A stretch of 64,000 bases of DNA from Candidatus Omnitrophota bacterium (lineage in GTDB: Bacteria; Hinthialibacterota; Hinthialibacteria; OLB16): the NCBI GenBank assembly GCA_020632575.1, contig JACKFH010000003.1, positions 124,001 through 188,000 on the forward strand. The letters run 5' to 3'. Position numbers and translations under genes: made by a program. This document shows positions 16,109 to 24,606 of this stretch, in pieces. The notes below the pieces were generated by a model. It saw only the letters and a program-made list of their open reading frames with translations, did no database searches and had not been told where the DNA came from. The number at the start of each line of letters is the position of its first letter. The first letter of the stretch is position 1.

Positions 16109-17230
16109 ATGCTTCGAGCCATCTTTATCGGTTGCCTGATTGTCGTAGCGGCGGTTGTCCTTCTGGCCTTGGGGGCGTCCTATTATGTCTACCGCCAGTA
16201 TCAGAGTGTCTTCGAGATTCCCGCCCAGTTGGAAGAGCCCTCGGTGCTGGTTGGCGAGGGCCTGTTATCTTCCGAGGAGGTCTTCTCCGACCCATCGATC
16301 GGTTGGATATACGAGATTACGAAGGTGGATTTCGACCAGGATGGCGCCGAGGACATGGTCCTGGTCGGCTCCTCGGGAGCAGCGATCCTAAACGAGTCCC
16401 TGGAAGTCCAACAAAAGGTGCTCTATGAGGAGCCGATCTCCTCTCAAGCCAAGGTTACGCTCACCGATTTGGAGGTGGATGGGAGTTACGAGTTTTTGGT
16501 TCGTGGCTCCTGGGACAGTCCGGTCAAAGTCCTCGACGCCGATGGGAAGGAACGGTGGAACTACACGGGGACCTTCGGGATTGACGATGCAGCGGCGGGG
16601 GATATCGATGGCGATGGCGACCGTGAGGTGGTGGTGGGGATGAACGGTGGCGGCGGGGTGCATTTGTTGGATTCGGATGGCTCCGTGCTATGGACCCAAC
16701 CCGATGGCAATGTCTGGCAGGTGGATTTCGTTTCCTCAAACTCGGGAGAAGGGTTGGACATCGTCCATAGCAACGCGGCGGGTCAGATCACCATTCGAAA
16801 CGCCTCAGGGAGTGTGGTTCTCCAGTCCTCTCCAGGCGCGTATTTCTCGGATTTCAACAAGATCGAATGGTTCGGGTTGGAGGGAGATGACCAGCTGCTA
16901 TTGGCGGAGGACGACAAGATCTGGGTGTTCGACCTCGGCGGGAAAGTACTGGCGACCTGGGACGCTCCCCTAGCGGGGACTCTCGGCGAGGTCGCGGGTG
17001 TGCTGATTCAATTCACCGGCCAGGAGGCCAAGCATTTCGCCTGCTTGGTGAATTTTTCAAGTTGGGGCCGATCCATCCTCTATCTTTTCGACGCCGATGG
17101 AAAACTCCTCTACCAGGAAGTTTTGGCCCAACCGAGCCATGCGATCATGGAGAAGGATGGGGATCTTTTGGTTGGTACTGGGGGCGCGTTGAGGCGGTAT
17201 CGACTTGAGGATGGTCCGAATGGGGGATGA
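16109..17230 (+). CDS. Membrane-anchored FG-GAP/VCBS-like repeat protein
   Basis: The 373-residue product begins with one strong membrane segment (AIFIGCLIVVAAVVLLALGA), so most of the protein is extracytoplasmic. Beta-propeller repeats of the FG-GAP/VCBS type are visible: VDFDQDGAEDMVLVGSSG and GDIDGDGDREVVVGMNGGGG contain Ca-binding-loop-like Asp patterns, followed by VHLLDSDGSVLWTQPDGNVW. Function unknown; such propellers often bind ligands or proteins at the surface. No strong ribosome site precedes ATG 16109. It is flanked by unrelated genes. Confidence 0.7.
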   Translation: MLRAIFIGCLIVVAAVVLLALGASYYVYRQYQSVFEIPAQLEEPSVLVGEGLLSSEEVFSDPSIGWIYEITKVDFDQDGAEDMVLVGSSGAAILNESLEVQQKVLYEEPISSQAKVTLTDLEVDGSYEFLVRGSWDSPVKVLDADGKERWNYTGTFGIDDAAAGDIDGDGDREVVVGMNGGGGVHLLDSDGSVLWTQPDGNVWQVDFVSSNSGEGLDIVHSNAAGQITIRNASGSVVLQSSPGAYFSDFNKIEWFGLEGDDQLLLAEDDKIWVFDLGGKVLATWDAPLAGTLGEVAGVLIQFTGQEAKHFACLVNFSSWGRSILYLFDADGKLLYQEVLAQPSHAIMEKDGDLLVGTGGALRRYRLEDGPNGG

Positions 17231-17262
17231 GCGGGCGGATCGGACAACAATGAGGCTCCGAA

Positions 17263-17931
17263 ATGAACCAGAAACTCGGTGATCGAATCGACCAAGCGAT
17301 TACGAAACGACGCGTTCTCAGAATCCTTACTGTGGTGGATGACGAGGAAGATTATTTCATTGGAATCCCCGTAAAGCGGTCTCGTTCGCTGGTTGCCATC
17401 CACCGCCTTATCGACTTTCACTTTGACGGGTACACCTGCATTCGACTCAAAGATGTCACCGATGTCCGACGGAGCCGGTCCGAGGTGACACAAGAGAGAA
17501 TTTTGAGATCGACGGGAGAGATCCAGAATTTCGATAACCCACCATGGCTTCGTATCGGCTCGATCAAGAGTCTCTTGTTGTGCCTGAAAGAGCGGAAGAT
17601 CTGCGCCTGCGTTTCGTCAGCATTACTCGATGTCGATGTCTTCGCGGTCGGAACTGTTCATCGCTTGGAAGATGGATCGGTCGTGCTCAATAGCTTTGAT
17701 GCGCATGGCGATTGGATTGTGCCGAAACATGAGATCAAGTATTCCGACATCACCGAAGTGACATTTGAAGATGAGTATTCGACGGTGTTTCATCAATTCA
17801 TTGCGAGTGAGAATCTAAGAAAAAAAAGGCAGTTGAGCATTAACCTCCAATCAGATCCCTCCTACCGTCGGGATGACACGAGGGGGACGGGGTGGCGCCC
17901 ATTGGGGATGGATAGAAAGTCGGAGCGCTAA
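17263..17931 (+). CDS. Hypothetical protein with two related beta-rich repeats
   Basis: Not recognised as a named family. The 222 residues appear to contain a duplication: an N-terminal unit (DYFIGIPVKRSRSLVAIHRL, then FDGYTCIRLKDVTDVRR) and a C-terminal unit (DVFAVGTVHRLEDGSVVLNS, then GDWIVPKHEIKYSDITEVTF) share the order strand, turn, strand, 'D/G-x-x-x-I', 'x-D-[VI]-T-[DE]-V'. Each is about 55 residues and could be an SH3- or Sm-like barrel. The C-terminal 25 residues are basic and low-complexity. A GAGG ribosome site precedes the ATG. No signal peptide; probably cytoplasmic. Confidence 0.6.
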   Translation: MNQKLGDRIDQAITKRRVLRILTVVDDEEDYFIGIPVKRSRSLVAIHRLIDFHFDGYTCIRLKDVTDVRRSRSEVTQERILRSTGEIQNFDNPPWLRIGSIKSLLLCLKERKICACVSSALLDVDVFAVGTVHRLEDGSVVLNSFDAHGDWIVPKHEIKYSDITEVTFEDEYSTVFHQFIASENLRKKRQLSINLQSDPSYRRDDTRGTGWRPLGMDRKSER

Positions 17932-17938
17932 GCCCTCC

Positions 17939-18895
17939 TCAACTCCACTCCGTCTTATAGGGCTCAAACTCCCCATTCATCGCGATCTTATGAGTCCGTC
18001 CCAAGAGTTCAGCGCGCTCCGCCTCGGTCATCGGGGTGAAGGTCTTTGCGGTCTCGATGTTCTGTTTGAGGTAGTCCATTGAATCCATGCCGCTGACCAC
18101 GGTGGAGACCGGGAGGCTCATGGCGTAGCGGAGACATTCCGGAACGGTGGCGAGATGGGCTTTGGCGGGGATTTGGCCGGGGGTGCCGCCGAGGGTTTTC
18201 ATGGCGATCACGCCGATGTCTTTCTTAAGGGCTTTCGGGAGGATCTCCTGCTCGAAGCTGCGGAAGTGGTGGTCCAGGATGTTGAGCGGCATCTGCACGG
18301 TCTGCCAATCGAAACCCCGTTCGATCATCTCGTTGTGGATGTCCGGGAATCGATGGCCGGTGAACCCGAGATAACGCACCTTGCCCTCCTCCTTGGCTTT
18401 GAGGAGAACCTCGATGACTCCCTCGTTGTAAATCTTGTAGGGTTCGCTTTCGGTCACCACCTCATGGCACTGCCAGAGGTCGATGACATCGACATCCAGA
18501 CGGCGCAGCGAATCCTCGAGTTGTTGTTGCGCGGATTTCGCATCCCGGCCGGCCACCTTGGTCATGAGAAAGACTTTGTCGCGGTATCCATCCTTGAGCG
18601 CCTTGCCCATGCGCTCCTCGCTGCGGCCGTTGTGGTACTTCCAGGCGTTGTCGAAGAAGTTAACTCCCTCGTCGACCGCAGTCCGCATGATGGCGATGGA
18701 TTCCTGTTCGGTGAGCTCCTCACGGCCGATATGATATCCGCCGACGCAGAGCAGGGAGACCATTTCCTCGGTCTTCCCGAGTCGGCGGTAGGGCATGCCA
18801 TTCCGCTTCTCGGCATAGCCTTTCCCGGTTACGAACGGAATGAGCGCGGCGGCTGCGGCGGAGGATTTCAAGAAGGCTCGACGGTCGATTCCCAT
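17939..18895 (-). CDS. Tat-exported aldo/keto reductase
   Basis: The 318-residue protein has a twin-arginine signal (DRRAFLKSSAAAAALIPFVT) and then an AKR TIM barrel. Catalytic tetrad candidates are Asp and Tyr in NFFDNAWKYHNGRSEE, Lys in FLMTKVAGRD and His in DLWQCHEV. The cofactor-side end GQIPAKAHLATVPECLRYAM and SVVSGMDSMDYLKQN-like region are typical of the PVC/Bacteroidetes exported AKR group. Start ATG 18895 is chosen because AAAGG lies 9 nt upstream; the frame is open much further upstream through lepB, but only as a shadow. Cofactor presumably NADP(H); substrate unknown. Confidence 0.88.
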   Translation of the reverse strand: MGIDRRAFLKSSAAAAALIPFVTGKGYAEKRNGMPYRRLGKTEEMVSLLCVGGYHIGREELTEQESIAIMRTAVDEGVNFFDNAWKYHNGRSEERMGKALKDGYRDKVFLMTKVAGRDAKSAQQQLEDSLRRLDVDVIDLWQCHEVVTESEPYKIYNEGVIEVLLKAKEEGKVRYLGFTGHRFPDIHNEMIERGFDWQTVQMPLNILDHHFRSFEQEILPKALKKDIGVIAMKTLGGTPGQIPAKAHLATVPECLRYAMSLPVSTVVSGMDSMDYLKQNIETAKTFTPMTEAERAELLGRTHKIAMNGEFEPYKTEWS

Positions 18896-18929
18896 GATTT
18901 TCATCCTTTCAGTCGATAGAGAAGTAAAC

Positions 18930-18963
18930 AAAAAACCCGCCAGACAGAGTCGAAGCGGGTTTT
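18930..18963 (-). terminator. Rho-independent terminator downstream of lepB
   Basis: On the minus strand AAAACCCGC pairs with GCGGGTTTT across a 14-base loop and is followed by TTTGTTT. It sits between lepB and the downstream aldo/keto reductase gene, so the two are likely separate transcripts. Confidence 0.8.
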
Positions 18964-18980
18964 GGAAGAATCCTATTAAT

Positions 18981-19673
18981 TCAGGACCCCGGCGGCAACG
19001 GCCTGACGCTTTCCCCATGAATCGGCCCGATGCGCGATGGGGGCCAGAAACGGACAAAAGCTTTTCCGATGATGCGGTCCTTGTCGATCGGCCCCCAATA
19101 GCGGCTGTCGTAACTGTTGGCCGAGTTATCTCCAAACACAAGGACCTGGTTCTTGCCGACCTTGACATCATGATAACGATCCCCGTTTTGAAGATTGGAC
19201 ATGTAGGGGTTCTTCTTGAAAAACGGCGGATCATCGACAAGTTGATCGTTGATGACCAGCCGGTTGTGATCGATTCGAACTGTGTCCCCCTCCACTCCCA
19301 CCACCCGCTTGATCCAGATCGGTTTCTCCGGGTCATAGTTCGGGATGGTCTCTGGAACGCGAAAGACCACGATGTCCCCCACATGAGGGTCATCGAACAT
19401 ATAGGCGAGTCGATTCACAAAAACCCGATCGTTGATCTTTAAGGTGTCGAGCATGGAAGGACTGGGGATATAGAAGGCGGTGACCACTGTGCACCGAAGG
19501 AGAATGACCAGAGCGAGGGTGAGAGAAAGCGACCAGGCTTGGCTGTAAATGCCGATCTTCGATTTGACATGATCGACAAGTCTCTTGCCGTTGTCCGATC
19601 GTTCAAGTTTCTGGGCGATCCCGTTAAAGAATCGTTCTGTCCAGGATCTTTTTTTTTCAACTTCTTCATTCAT
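18981..19673 (-). CDS. lepB: Signal peptidase I
   Basis: The 230-residue membrane protease cleaves signal peptides of exported proteins. A single N-terminal membrane helix (WSLSLTLALVILLRCTVVTA) precedes the catalytic Ser73 in YIPSPSMLDTL; the general base is Lys122 in WIKRVVGVEGDTV. Box E is LVFGDNSANSYDSRYWGP. Length and motif order are standard. Divergent from the M28-like gene, with a terminator after it. Confidence 0.95.
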   Translation of the reverse strand: MNEEVEKKRSWTERFFNGIAQKLERSDNGKRLVDHVKSKIGIYSQAWSLSLTLALVILLRCTVVTAFYIPSPSMLDTLKINDRVFVNRLAYMFDDPHVGDIVVFRVPETIPNYDPEKPIWIKRVVGVEGDTVRIDHNRLVINDQLVDDPPFFKKNPYMSNLQNGDRYHDVKVGKNQVLVFGDNSANSYDSRYWGPIDKDRIIGKAFVRFWPPSRIGPIHGESVRPLPPGS

Positions 19674-19847
19674 TTTTACGAGTCCTTCCGGTTGGATTCG
19701 CAGTCCTCTGGGACTACGATGCGAGTCGTTCGGAGCCGATGGATAAAACTCGCCCTGTTGAGGGCCGGTAACTAAAAACCCCCACAGTTCACGGGATTTT
19801 CAGATAATTTTGACTACGAACAGACTCATTTTCCCGAGGAGGATCGG

Positions 19848-21317
19848 ATGCGTCAAGATAACCCTGAACAATTAGGCGAAACTTCCGCTCGCGAAATGCT
19901 CCATTGGATCGAGGAAATTGTGAAATTCGGGGTGCGCAGGCCCGGATATCCCGGGAATTTGGCGACCGAGGAGTACCTCTTCGAACGATTTTCCGAATTT
20001 GGATTGTTGGATATCGAAAAGGAACCGGTCCCCACCAACTGTTGGAAACCCGAGAGGTTGACCCTGGCCATCGGCGAGGCCAGAGACACCATCCCCTGCA
20101 TTGGCATTCCTTACACAAGGTGGACTCCGCTCGAGGGGATCGAAGCGGAGTCGGTCTATGTCGGGGAGGGGAAACCCGAGGATCTGGAGGGGGTCCATCT
20201 CGAGGGAAAGATTGTCATCTTCGACGCTCGGTTCGGCGAACTCTCCGCGGCCATGCTCAAACAGGGAGCGTCCGATGTGTACGATCCCGATCAAAACATC
20301 CCCGACGGGCCGCTCCACGCCGCGAACTGGCTGATTACGAATTTCACCTCTTACTACCATTTCCAGGTCCAAGGCGCGGCGGCGGTGGTGGGTCTGTTGG
20401 TCGATTCTCCGATCGATGGCTGTTCGTACTATGTCCCTTACGATGGTTACCTCAAAGACTTACCCGCGGTCTGGATTGGCCGGGACCGTGCGAATGAAGT
20501 CCGTGAGGCCGCTCAATCCAAATCCATGTTTCATTTGACCGCCATTGGAAAGACCCCCCGCATGGAGACCCACAACATTGTTGGGGTGGTCCCGGGGGAG
20601 GGCGAGGAGGCGATCCTTCTCACGAGTCATCACGACGGCCCTTTCGCGTCGGCTGTCGAGGATGGGTCGGGGCTGGCGGTCCTGCTCGCTTTGGCCAGAC
20701 ATTTCGGGGCGTTGCCAGGTGAATTGGAACGCAGCCTGATCTTCGTGGCGTCCTCCGGGCACTTCCATGGGGGAATCGGAAACCGTGTTTTTGTCGACCG
20801 CCACAAGAAAGATTGGTTGCCGAAGATCGCGGCGGCTCTCGGAGTCGAACACATCGCAAACGAGGTGGAGGAGGATGGGAAGGGAGGGTATCGCCTGACC
20901 GGTCTTCCCGAAACCAGGGCGATCTTCACCGAGGGGGGACCATTGCCGGAACTGATTGCCGAGGGGGTTCGGAAATGGAATCTAGACCGATCGATAACTG
21001 TCCCGCCCTATCTGTTCGGTCCCGAACCTCCGTGCGACTCGGCGCCTTACTTCACCGCGGGCATCCCTTCGAGTTGTTTGATTAGCGGACCGCTTTATCT
21101 GTTCGATGAATTCGACACGATCGATAAGGTTCGGTCCGAAGACTTGGAAAATGTCCTGAGTTTCTATATCGAACTGATCGAGAAGATCGACAAGGTTCCG
21201 ATGGAGGAGTTGGAGCGGGACCTCACCCGAGGACGAAACGACCCGCCCGCCGACCCGCCGCATTGGTTTCTGCCGCCGGAGTTCTTCTTGAAAAGCCTCA
21301 GGGAAGCCAAGGGTTGA
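19848..21317 (+). CDS. M28-family-like metallopeptidase homologue with altered active site
   Basis: The 489-residue protein has the M28 aminopeptidase scaffold with a PA-like insert (about residues 95-230). The first metal site is intact: SHHDGP (residues 260-265) and Asp272 in SAVEDGSGLAV. The usual catalytic/ligand Glu-Glu after the next strand is replaced: the protein reads FVASSGHFHGGIGN where family members have an E-E pair, so one Zn ligand and the general base are missing or substituted by His. The distal DSAPYFTAGIPSSCL segment is normal. No signal peptide; cytoplasmic. Start ATG has a strong GAGGAGG site 6 nt upstream. It may be a non-canonical hydrolase or a binding protein. Confidence 0.75.
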   Translation: MRQDNPEQLGETSAREMLHWIEEIVKFGVRRPGYPGNLATEEYLFERFSEFGLLDIEKEPVPTNCWKPERLTLAIGEARDTIPCIGIPYTRWTPLEGIEAESVYVGEGKPEDLEGVHLEGKIVIFDARFGELSAAMLKQGASDVYDPDQNIPDGPLHAANWLITNFTSYYHFQVQGAAAVVGLLVDSPIDGCSYYVPYDGYLKDLPAVWIGRDRANEVREAAQSKSMFHLTAIGKTPRMETHNIVGVVPGEGEEAILLTSHHDGPFASAVEDGSGLAVLLALARHFGALPGELERSLIFVASSGHFHGGIGNRVFVDRHKKDWLPKIAAALGVEHIANEVEEDGKGGYRLTGLPETRAIFTEGGPLPELIAEGVRKWNLDRSITVPPYLFGPEPPCDSAPYFTAGIPSSCLISGPLYLFDEFDTIDKVRSEDLENVLSFYIELIEKIDKVPMEELERDLTRGRNDPPADPPHWFLPPEFFLKSLREAKG

Positions 21318-21335
21318 ATCGGGCGGAACAGGGCC

Positions 21336-23411
21336 CTATGAGGCCATCGACATTCCGAGGGAGTTCGAGTCCACTTTCACACACTGAAAGACCGACTCCA
21401 AAATGTTTTGTCGGGTGAAAGGTTTGGGGACCAGCTGAATCTTGTTCTTCTCGGCGAACTGTTTGGCTTTGGGATCGGCGACATCTCCGGTGGTGAGAAT
21501 GAATCGGTCTTTCAGGTTTGGGTAGGAATGGCACACCTCCCGATAGATATGGAAGCCGTCCATTTCGGGCATCCGGATATCGCAGATAACGATTTCGTAA
21601 TCGTTGTCCAGCAGATTGTGGAGAGCGTCCTTTCCGGTGTGCGAAATATCCGTGTCGAATCCCACGGCCGTTAGGATCTCCTGCAGGAGCGAGGCGATAT
21701 TGGGTTCATCGTCGACCACCAAGGCGCGACGATTGTCCACTTGGGGGTATTCGTTCTTCGAATCGTCCGCGGGTTTCGCCGGCGGACTCTCCGATAGAGC
21801 ATGGACAATTGGCAGTTGAATGCTCATTTTGGTTCCACCGGAGATGCCGGGGCCGACCTGGATCTCGCCACCGTGCTCCTTCACGATGCCATAGGAAATG
21901 CTCAGGCCGAGGCCATTGTTGGTCTTTTCGCCCTTGGTCGAAAAGAAGGGTTCGAAGATTTTCTCCCTGATGTTTTCGGGTATCCCTTTCCCATTGTCCT
22001 CGACCTCGATAAAGAGCCAATCGTCTTTCCTCGAAGTGGCGATTTCGATTCTTCCGCCTTGGCCCTGAGGAATGGCCTGAGCCGAGTTGTTGACCATGTT
22101 CAGAAGCACCTGCTGGATCTGGTCGGTGTCGACCATGGTGGAGGGGATTTCCTCGTTCAACCGAGTGACCAAAGTGACGTTGCGAGTCCGAAGATCGTAT
22201 TGGCGCAGGTCGGCGATATTTCGAACCAAGTCGTTGAGATTGGCCGGGCGTTTTTCCGGTTTTCTTTCACGAGCGAAGGAGAGCAGGTTTTGCACGATGC
22301 GAGTCGCCCGTTTGGCCTCGCTGAGAATGGTCCGAATTTTCTGTTCCGCCTTATTCTTGTCCGGGGTTTCGAGCACCAAATCGGCGTACCCGACAATTGT
22401 CGTGAGCGGGTTGTTGATCTCATGAGAGACTCCCGCGATCAGCTGCCCCAGAGCGGAGAGTTTTTCGGATTGAAGGATCTGCTGTTGGGCGTCCTGGAGT
22501 TTAATCTCTTGAGACTGAACGGTTTCGGTCAATTTCGCCGCGGCGTCGCGAGCCTGCTTGAGCAGACGAGCATTCTCCACCGCGAATCCAATTTGGCCCA
22601 GCAGGACCTGAAGGAATTGTTGGTCATGGCGACTGAACGGGGCCGATCCGGATTTTTCCGAGAGACAGACCGCGCCTATCGTCGCGGTTTTAGCTCGTAA
22701 GGGCATGATCAGGAACGAGGGAGAGGAATAGCGTGTCGGGTCGCCGGGACGAGAGAGATCCGGGACATTCTCCAGATTCTCCACGAGGAAGGGCTCGCCC
22801 GTCTCGATAACGGTTCCAGCCAAGGTGTCGTCCGGATCGATCGGACCGGTCATCGCGGGACTCCATCCCTCGGCGGCCACGATGTCCAACCCTTGACCAT
22901 CCTCTCGGACCAGCATGATGGTCCCATTCTTCGCGTTCGTCGCGCCCATCGCGCGTGTCAGGACGAGTTCGAGGAGTTCCTTGATATCAGGAATCTTGGC
23001 GGAGACTTCGGTGAGTTCGGTCAAAGTGGCGAACTGTTTGATGAGGGTTTCGAGTTGCTGCGAATTCTCCCTGAAATCCTCGGTGATCTTATTCAGAGCA
23101 TTGACAATTTCGGTCATTTCACGGATCTGGCTGGGTCCCTCTCCCACCTGGATCGAGGAAGACTTTCCGGAAAGCACGTTTTCCAGCCCGCTGAGGATGT
23201 TGGTAAAAGAACTAAGAGTCCGCCAAAGTACGAAAAAACCGAGAAGTGGGATTGCGAGGAGAAAGAGCAGAGAAACCAGGTTGTCTCCAATTTGATCCTT
23301 GAATAGATAGAGAATTCCCAGGCTTGGGATAAGGATCATCAGCGCAACCGCTGAAACAGCGATCCGCTGAAGACTTTGCTCCGACATGGATTTGTTGTCC
23401 CTCGCGTTCAT
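21336..23411 (-). CDS. Hybrid sensor histidine kinase (GAF, HisKA, HATPase, REC)
   Basis: The 691-residue protein has two N-terminal membrane segments (AVSAVALMILIPSLGILYLF, SLLFLLAIPLLGFFVLW), a linker, a GAF domain (about residues 143-285), HisKA with phospho-acceptor His330 in IAGVSHEINNPLTTIVGYAD, an HATPase domain (NMVNNSAQAI, EDNGKGIPENIREKIFEPFF, NNGLGLSI) and a C-terminal receiver with phospho-Asp611 (VICDIRMPEMDGF). ATG 23411 follows AAAGG by 4-5 nt; the frame is open to 23552. A good promoter lies 107 bp upstream. It may signal to the NtrC-type regulator encoded upstream, but it has its own promoter. Confidence 0.93.
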   Translation of the reverse strand: MNARDNKSMSEQSLQRIAVSAVALMILIPSLGILYLFKDQIGDNLVSLLFLLAIPLLGFFVLWRTLSSFTNILSGLENVLSGKSSSIQVGEGPSQIREMTEIVNALNKITEDFRENSQQLETLIKQFATLTELTEVSAKIPDIKELLELVLTRAMGATNAKNGTIMLVREDGQGLDIVAAEGWSPAMTGPIDPDDTLAGTVIETGEPFLVENLENVPDLSRPGDPTRYSSPSFLIMPLRAKTATIGAVCLSEKSGSAPFSRHDQQFLQVLLGQIGFAVENARLLKQARDAAAKLTETVQSQEIKLQDAQQQILQSEKLSALGQLIAGVSHEINNPLTTIVGYADLVLETPDKNKAEQKIRTILSEAKRATRIVQNLLSFARERKPEKRPANLNDLVRNIADLRQYDLRTRNVTLVTRLNEEIPSTMVDTDQIQQVLLNMVNNSAQAIPQGQGGRIEIATSRKDDWLFIEVEDNGKGIPENIREKIFEPFFSTKGEKTNNGLGLSISYGIVKEHGGEIQVGPGISGGTKMSIQLPIVHALSESPPAKPADDSKNEYPQVDNRRALVVDDEPNIASLLQEILTAVGFDTDISHTGKDALHNLLDNDYEIVICDIRMPEMDGFHIYREVCHSYPNLKDRFILTTGDVADPKAKQFAEKNKIQLVPKPFTRQNILESVFQCVKVDSNSLGMSMAS

Positions 23412-23517
23412 GCCACCTTTCCCCGATGAAGTATTTTTCCGGATTGCCGCGATCCGGACCCAATTCAGCCGTTTCGACTCGTTCGAACGACTCGGCGAGG
23501 AACTCAGACTCAATGTC

Positions 23518-23546
23518 AATATAGCATTTATTGTCAAATTTGCCAA
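23518..23546 (-). promoter_or_regulatory. Sigma-70-type promoter of the hybrid histidine kinase
   Basis: On the minus strand TTGGCA (23541-23546) and TATATT (23518-23523) are 17 bp apart, within an AT-rich stretch unlike the surrounding coding DNA. The implied leader is about 100 nt. Confidence 0.6.
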
Positions 23547-23632
23547 GGGCAAACTTAAATTAAAAACGATTTGTTTAGCTTGTTTCTGCCTTGGGGGACT
23601 AGAAGGGCGAATCGGGAAAAAGAAAGGTTTGA

Positions 23633-24574
23633 TCAGGCCTGGGGATTGGAGAACAGGGAACCTACCTCCAAGCGATACCCATTCAGGAATTCCTGGATTT
23701 CCATCGGTTTTTTATTCTCGGGCTGGAGTTTTGTGATTCGGAGTCTTCCCTCGCCGGTTTGAATATCGACTCCCTCGGGGCCCACGGCGAGCACTTCCCC
23801 CGGTAGGGCGCCAACAGAATCCTCGTTCAGTGCGAGAGACCTTTGAATCTTTAGAACGCTTTCGTTCCAAAAGGTTCTCGCGCCGGGGATGGGGGTGAGG
23901 CCACGGATTCGATTTTTGATCTCTCTAGAGGACCGTCTCCAATCGATGACGGTTTCCTCTTTCTTGATCAGCGGAGCGAATGTCGCTTGAAGATCGTCTT
24001 GCGGGGTTCGCGGCTCCTGATCTTCCGCGATCAGTCCGGCGGAACGAAGGACGAGGTCCGCACCCATCTCGGCGCACCGTCGAGAAAGGGACCCGTAATC
24101 CTCCTCGGGGAGGATCTCCAACTCCTCCTGAAGGCAGATCGGCCCGGCGTCCCAGGCCTCGTTCAAAAAGAAGGTGGTGACCCCGGTTCGTTCCTCCCCC
24201 TCCATCAAGGCCCACTGCATCGGCGCGGCGCCCCGGTATTTCGGAAGGAGAGAGGGATGTAAATTGAGCCAACCCTTCGGAACCGAGTCCAGCGCCCGTT
24301 TCGAAATCTTCGCGGAGTAGGCCACGATGATCGCCAGCTCGGGAGCGACCTCCTCCAGCATTCTCCAAGTGTCGTCGGAATTGAATTTCTCGGGTTGGTA
24401 GACAGGGATTCCCGCCTCGACAGCGACCGTTTTAACAGGCGAGGGGACCACCTTTTGTCCCCTCCCCCTTTTCCGGTCGGGCTGGGTGACAACCATCGAA
24501 GGCCGAAAAGGGGAATCGAGAAGTCGGGTCAGTGTCGGGACCGCGAAATCGGGCGTGCCGCAGAAAATGGTCTT
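23633..24574 (-). CDS. fmt: Methionyl-tRNA formyltransferase
   Basis: Formylates initiator Met-tRNA using 10-formyl-THF. Family motifs include TIFCGTPDFAVPTL at the N-terminus, WLNLHPSLLPKYRGAAPMQW (Asn and His of the active site) and the NEAWDAGPI segment supplying the active-site Asp. The C-terminal tRNA-binding domain starts near IRGLTPIPGARTFW. TTG 24574 gives 313 residues and the expected M-K-x-I-F start; TTG 24595 is an alternative, and neither has a clear ribosome site. The def gene, often next to fmt, is absent. It follows the NtrC-type gene by 32 bp and may be cotranscribed. Confidence 0.92.
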   Translation of the reverse strand, partial: KTIFCGTPDFAVPTLTRLLDSPFRPSMVVTQPDRKRGRGQKVVPSPVKTVAVEAGIPVYQPEKFNSDDTWRMLEEVAPELAIIVAYSAKISKRALDSVPKGWLNLHPSLLPKYRGAAPMQWALMEGEERTGVTTFFLNEAWDAGPICLQEELEILPEEDYGSLSRRCAEMGADLVLRSAGLIAEDQEPRTPQDDLQATFAPLIKKEETVIDWRRSSREIKNRIRGLTPIPGARTFWNESVLKIQRSLALNEDSVGALPGEVLAVGPEGVDIQTGEGRLRITKLQPENKKPMEIQEFLNGYRLEVGSLFSNPQA

Positions 24575-24606
24575 CAAAATCGGGGGACCGTCCAATCACT
24601 GGATTC

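Noticed and set aside
18896..19393. N-terminal extension of the aldo/keto reductase frame through the lepB gene
   Set aside because: The Tat signal and ribosome site mark the start at 18895; the extension is a frame shadow of lepB, and a terminator lies between.
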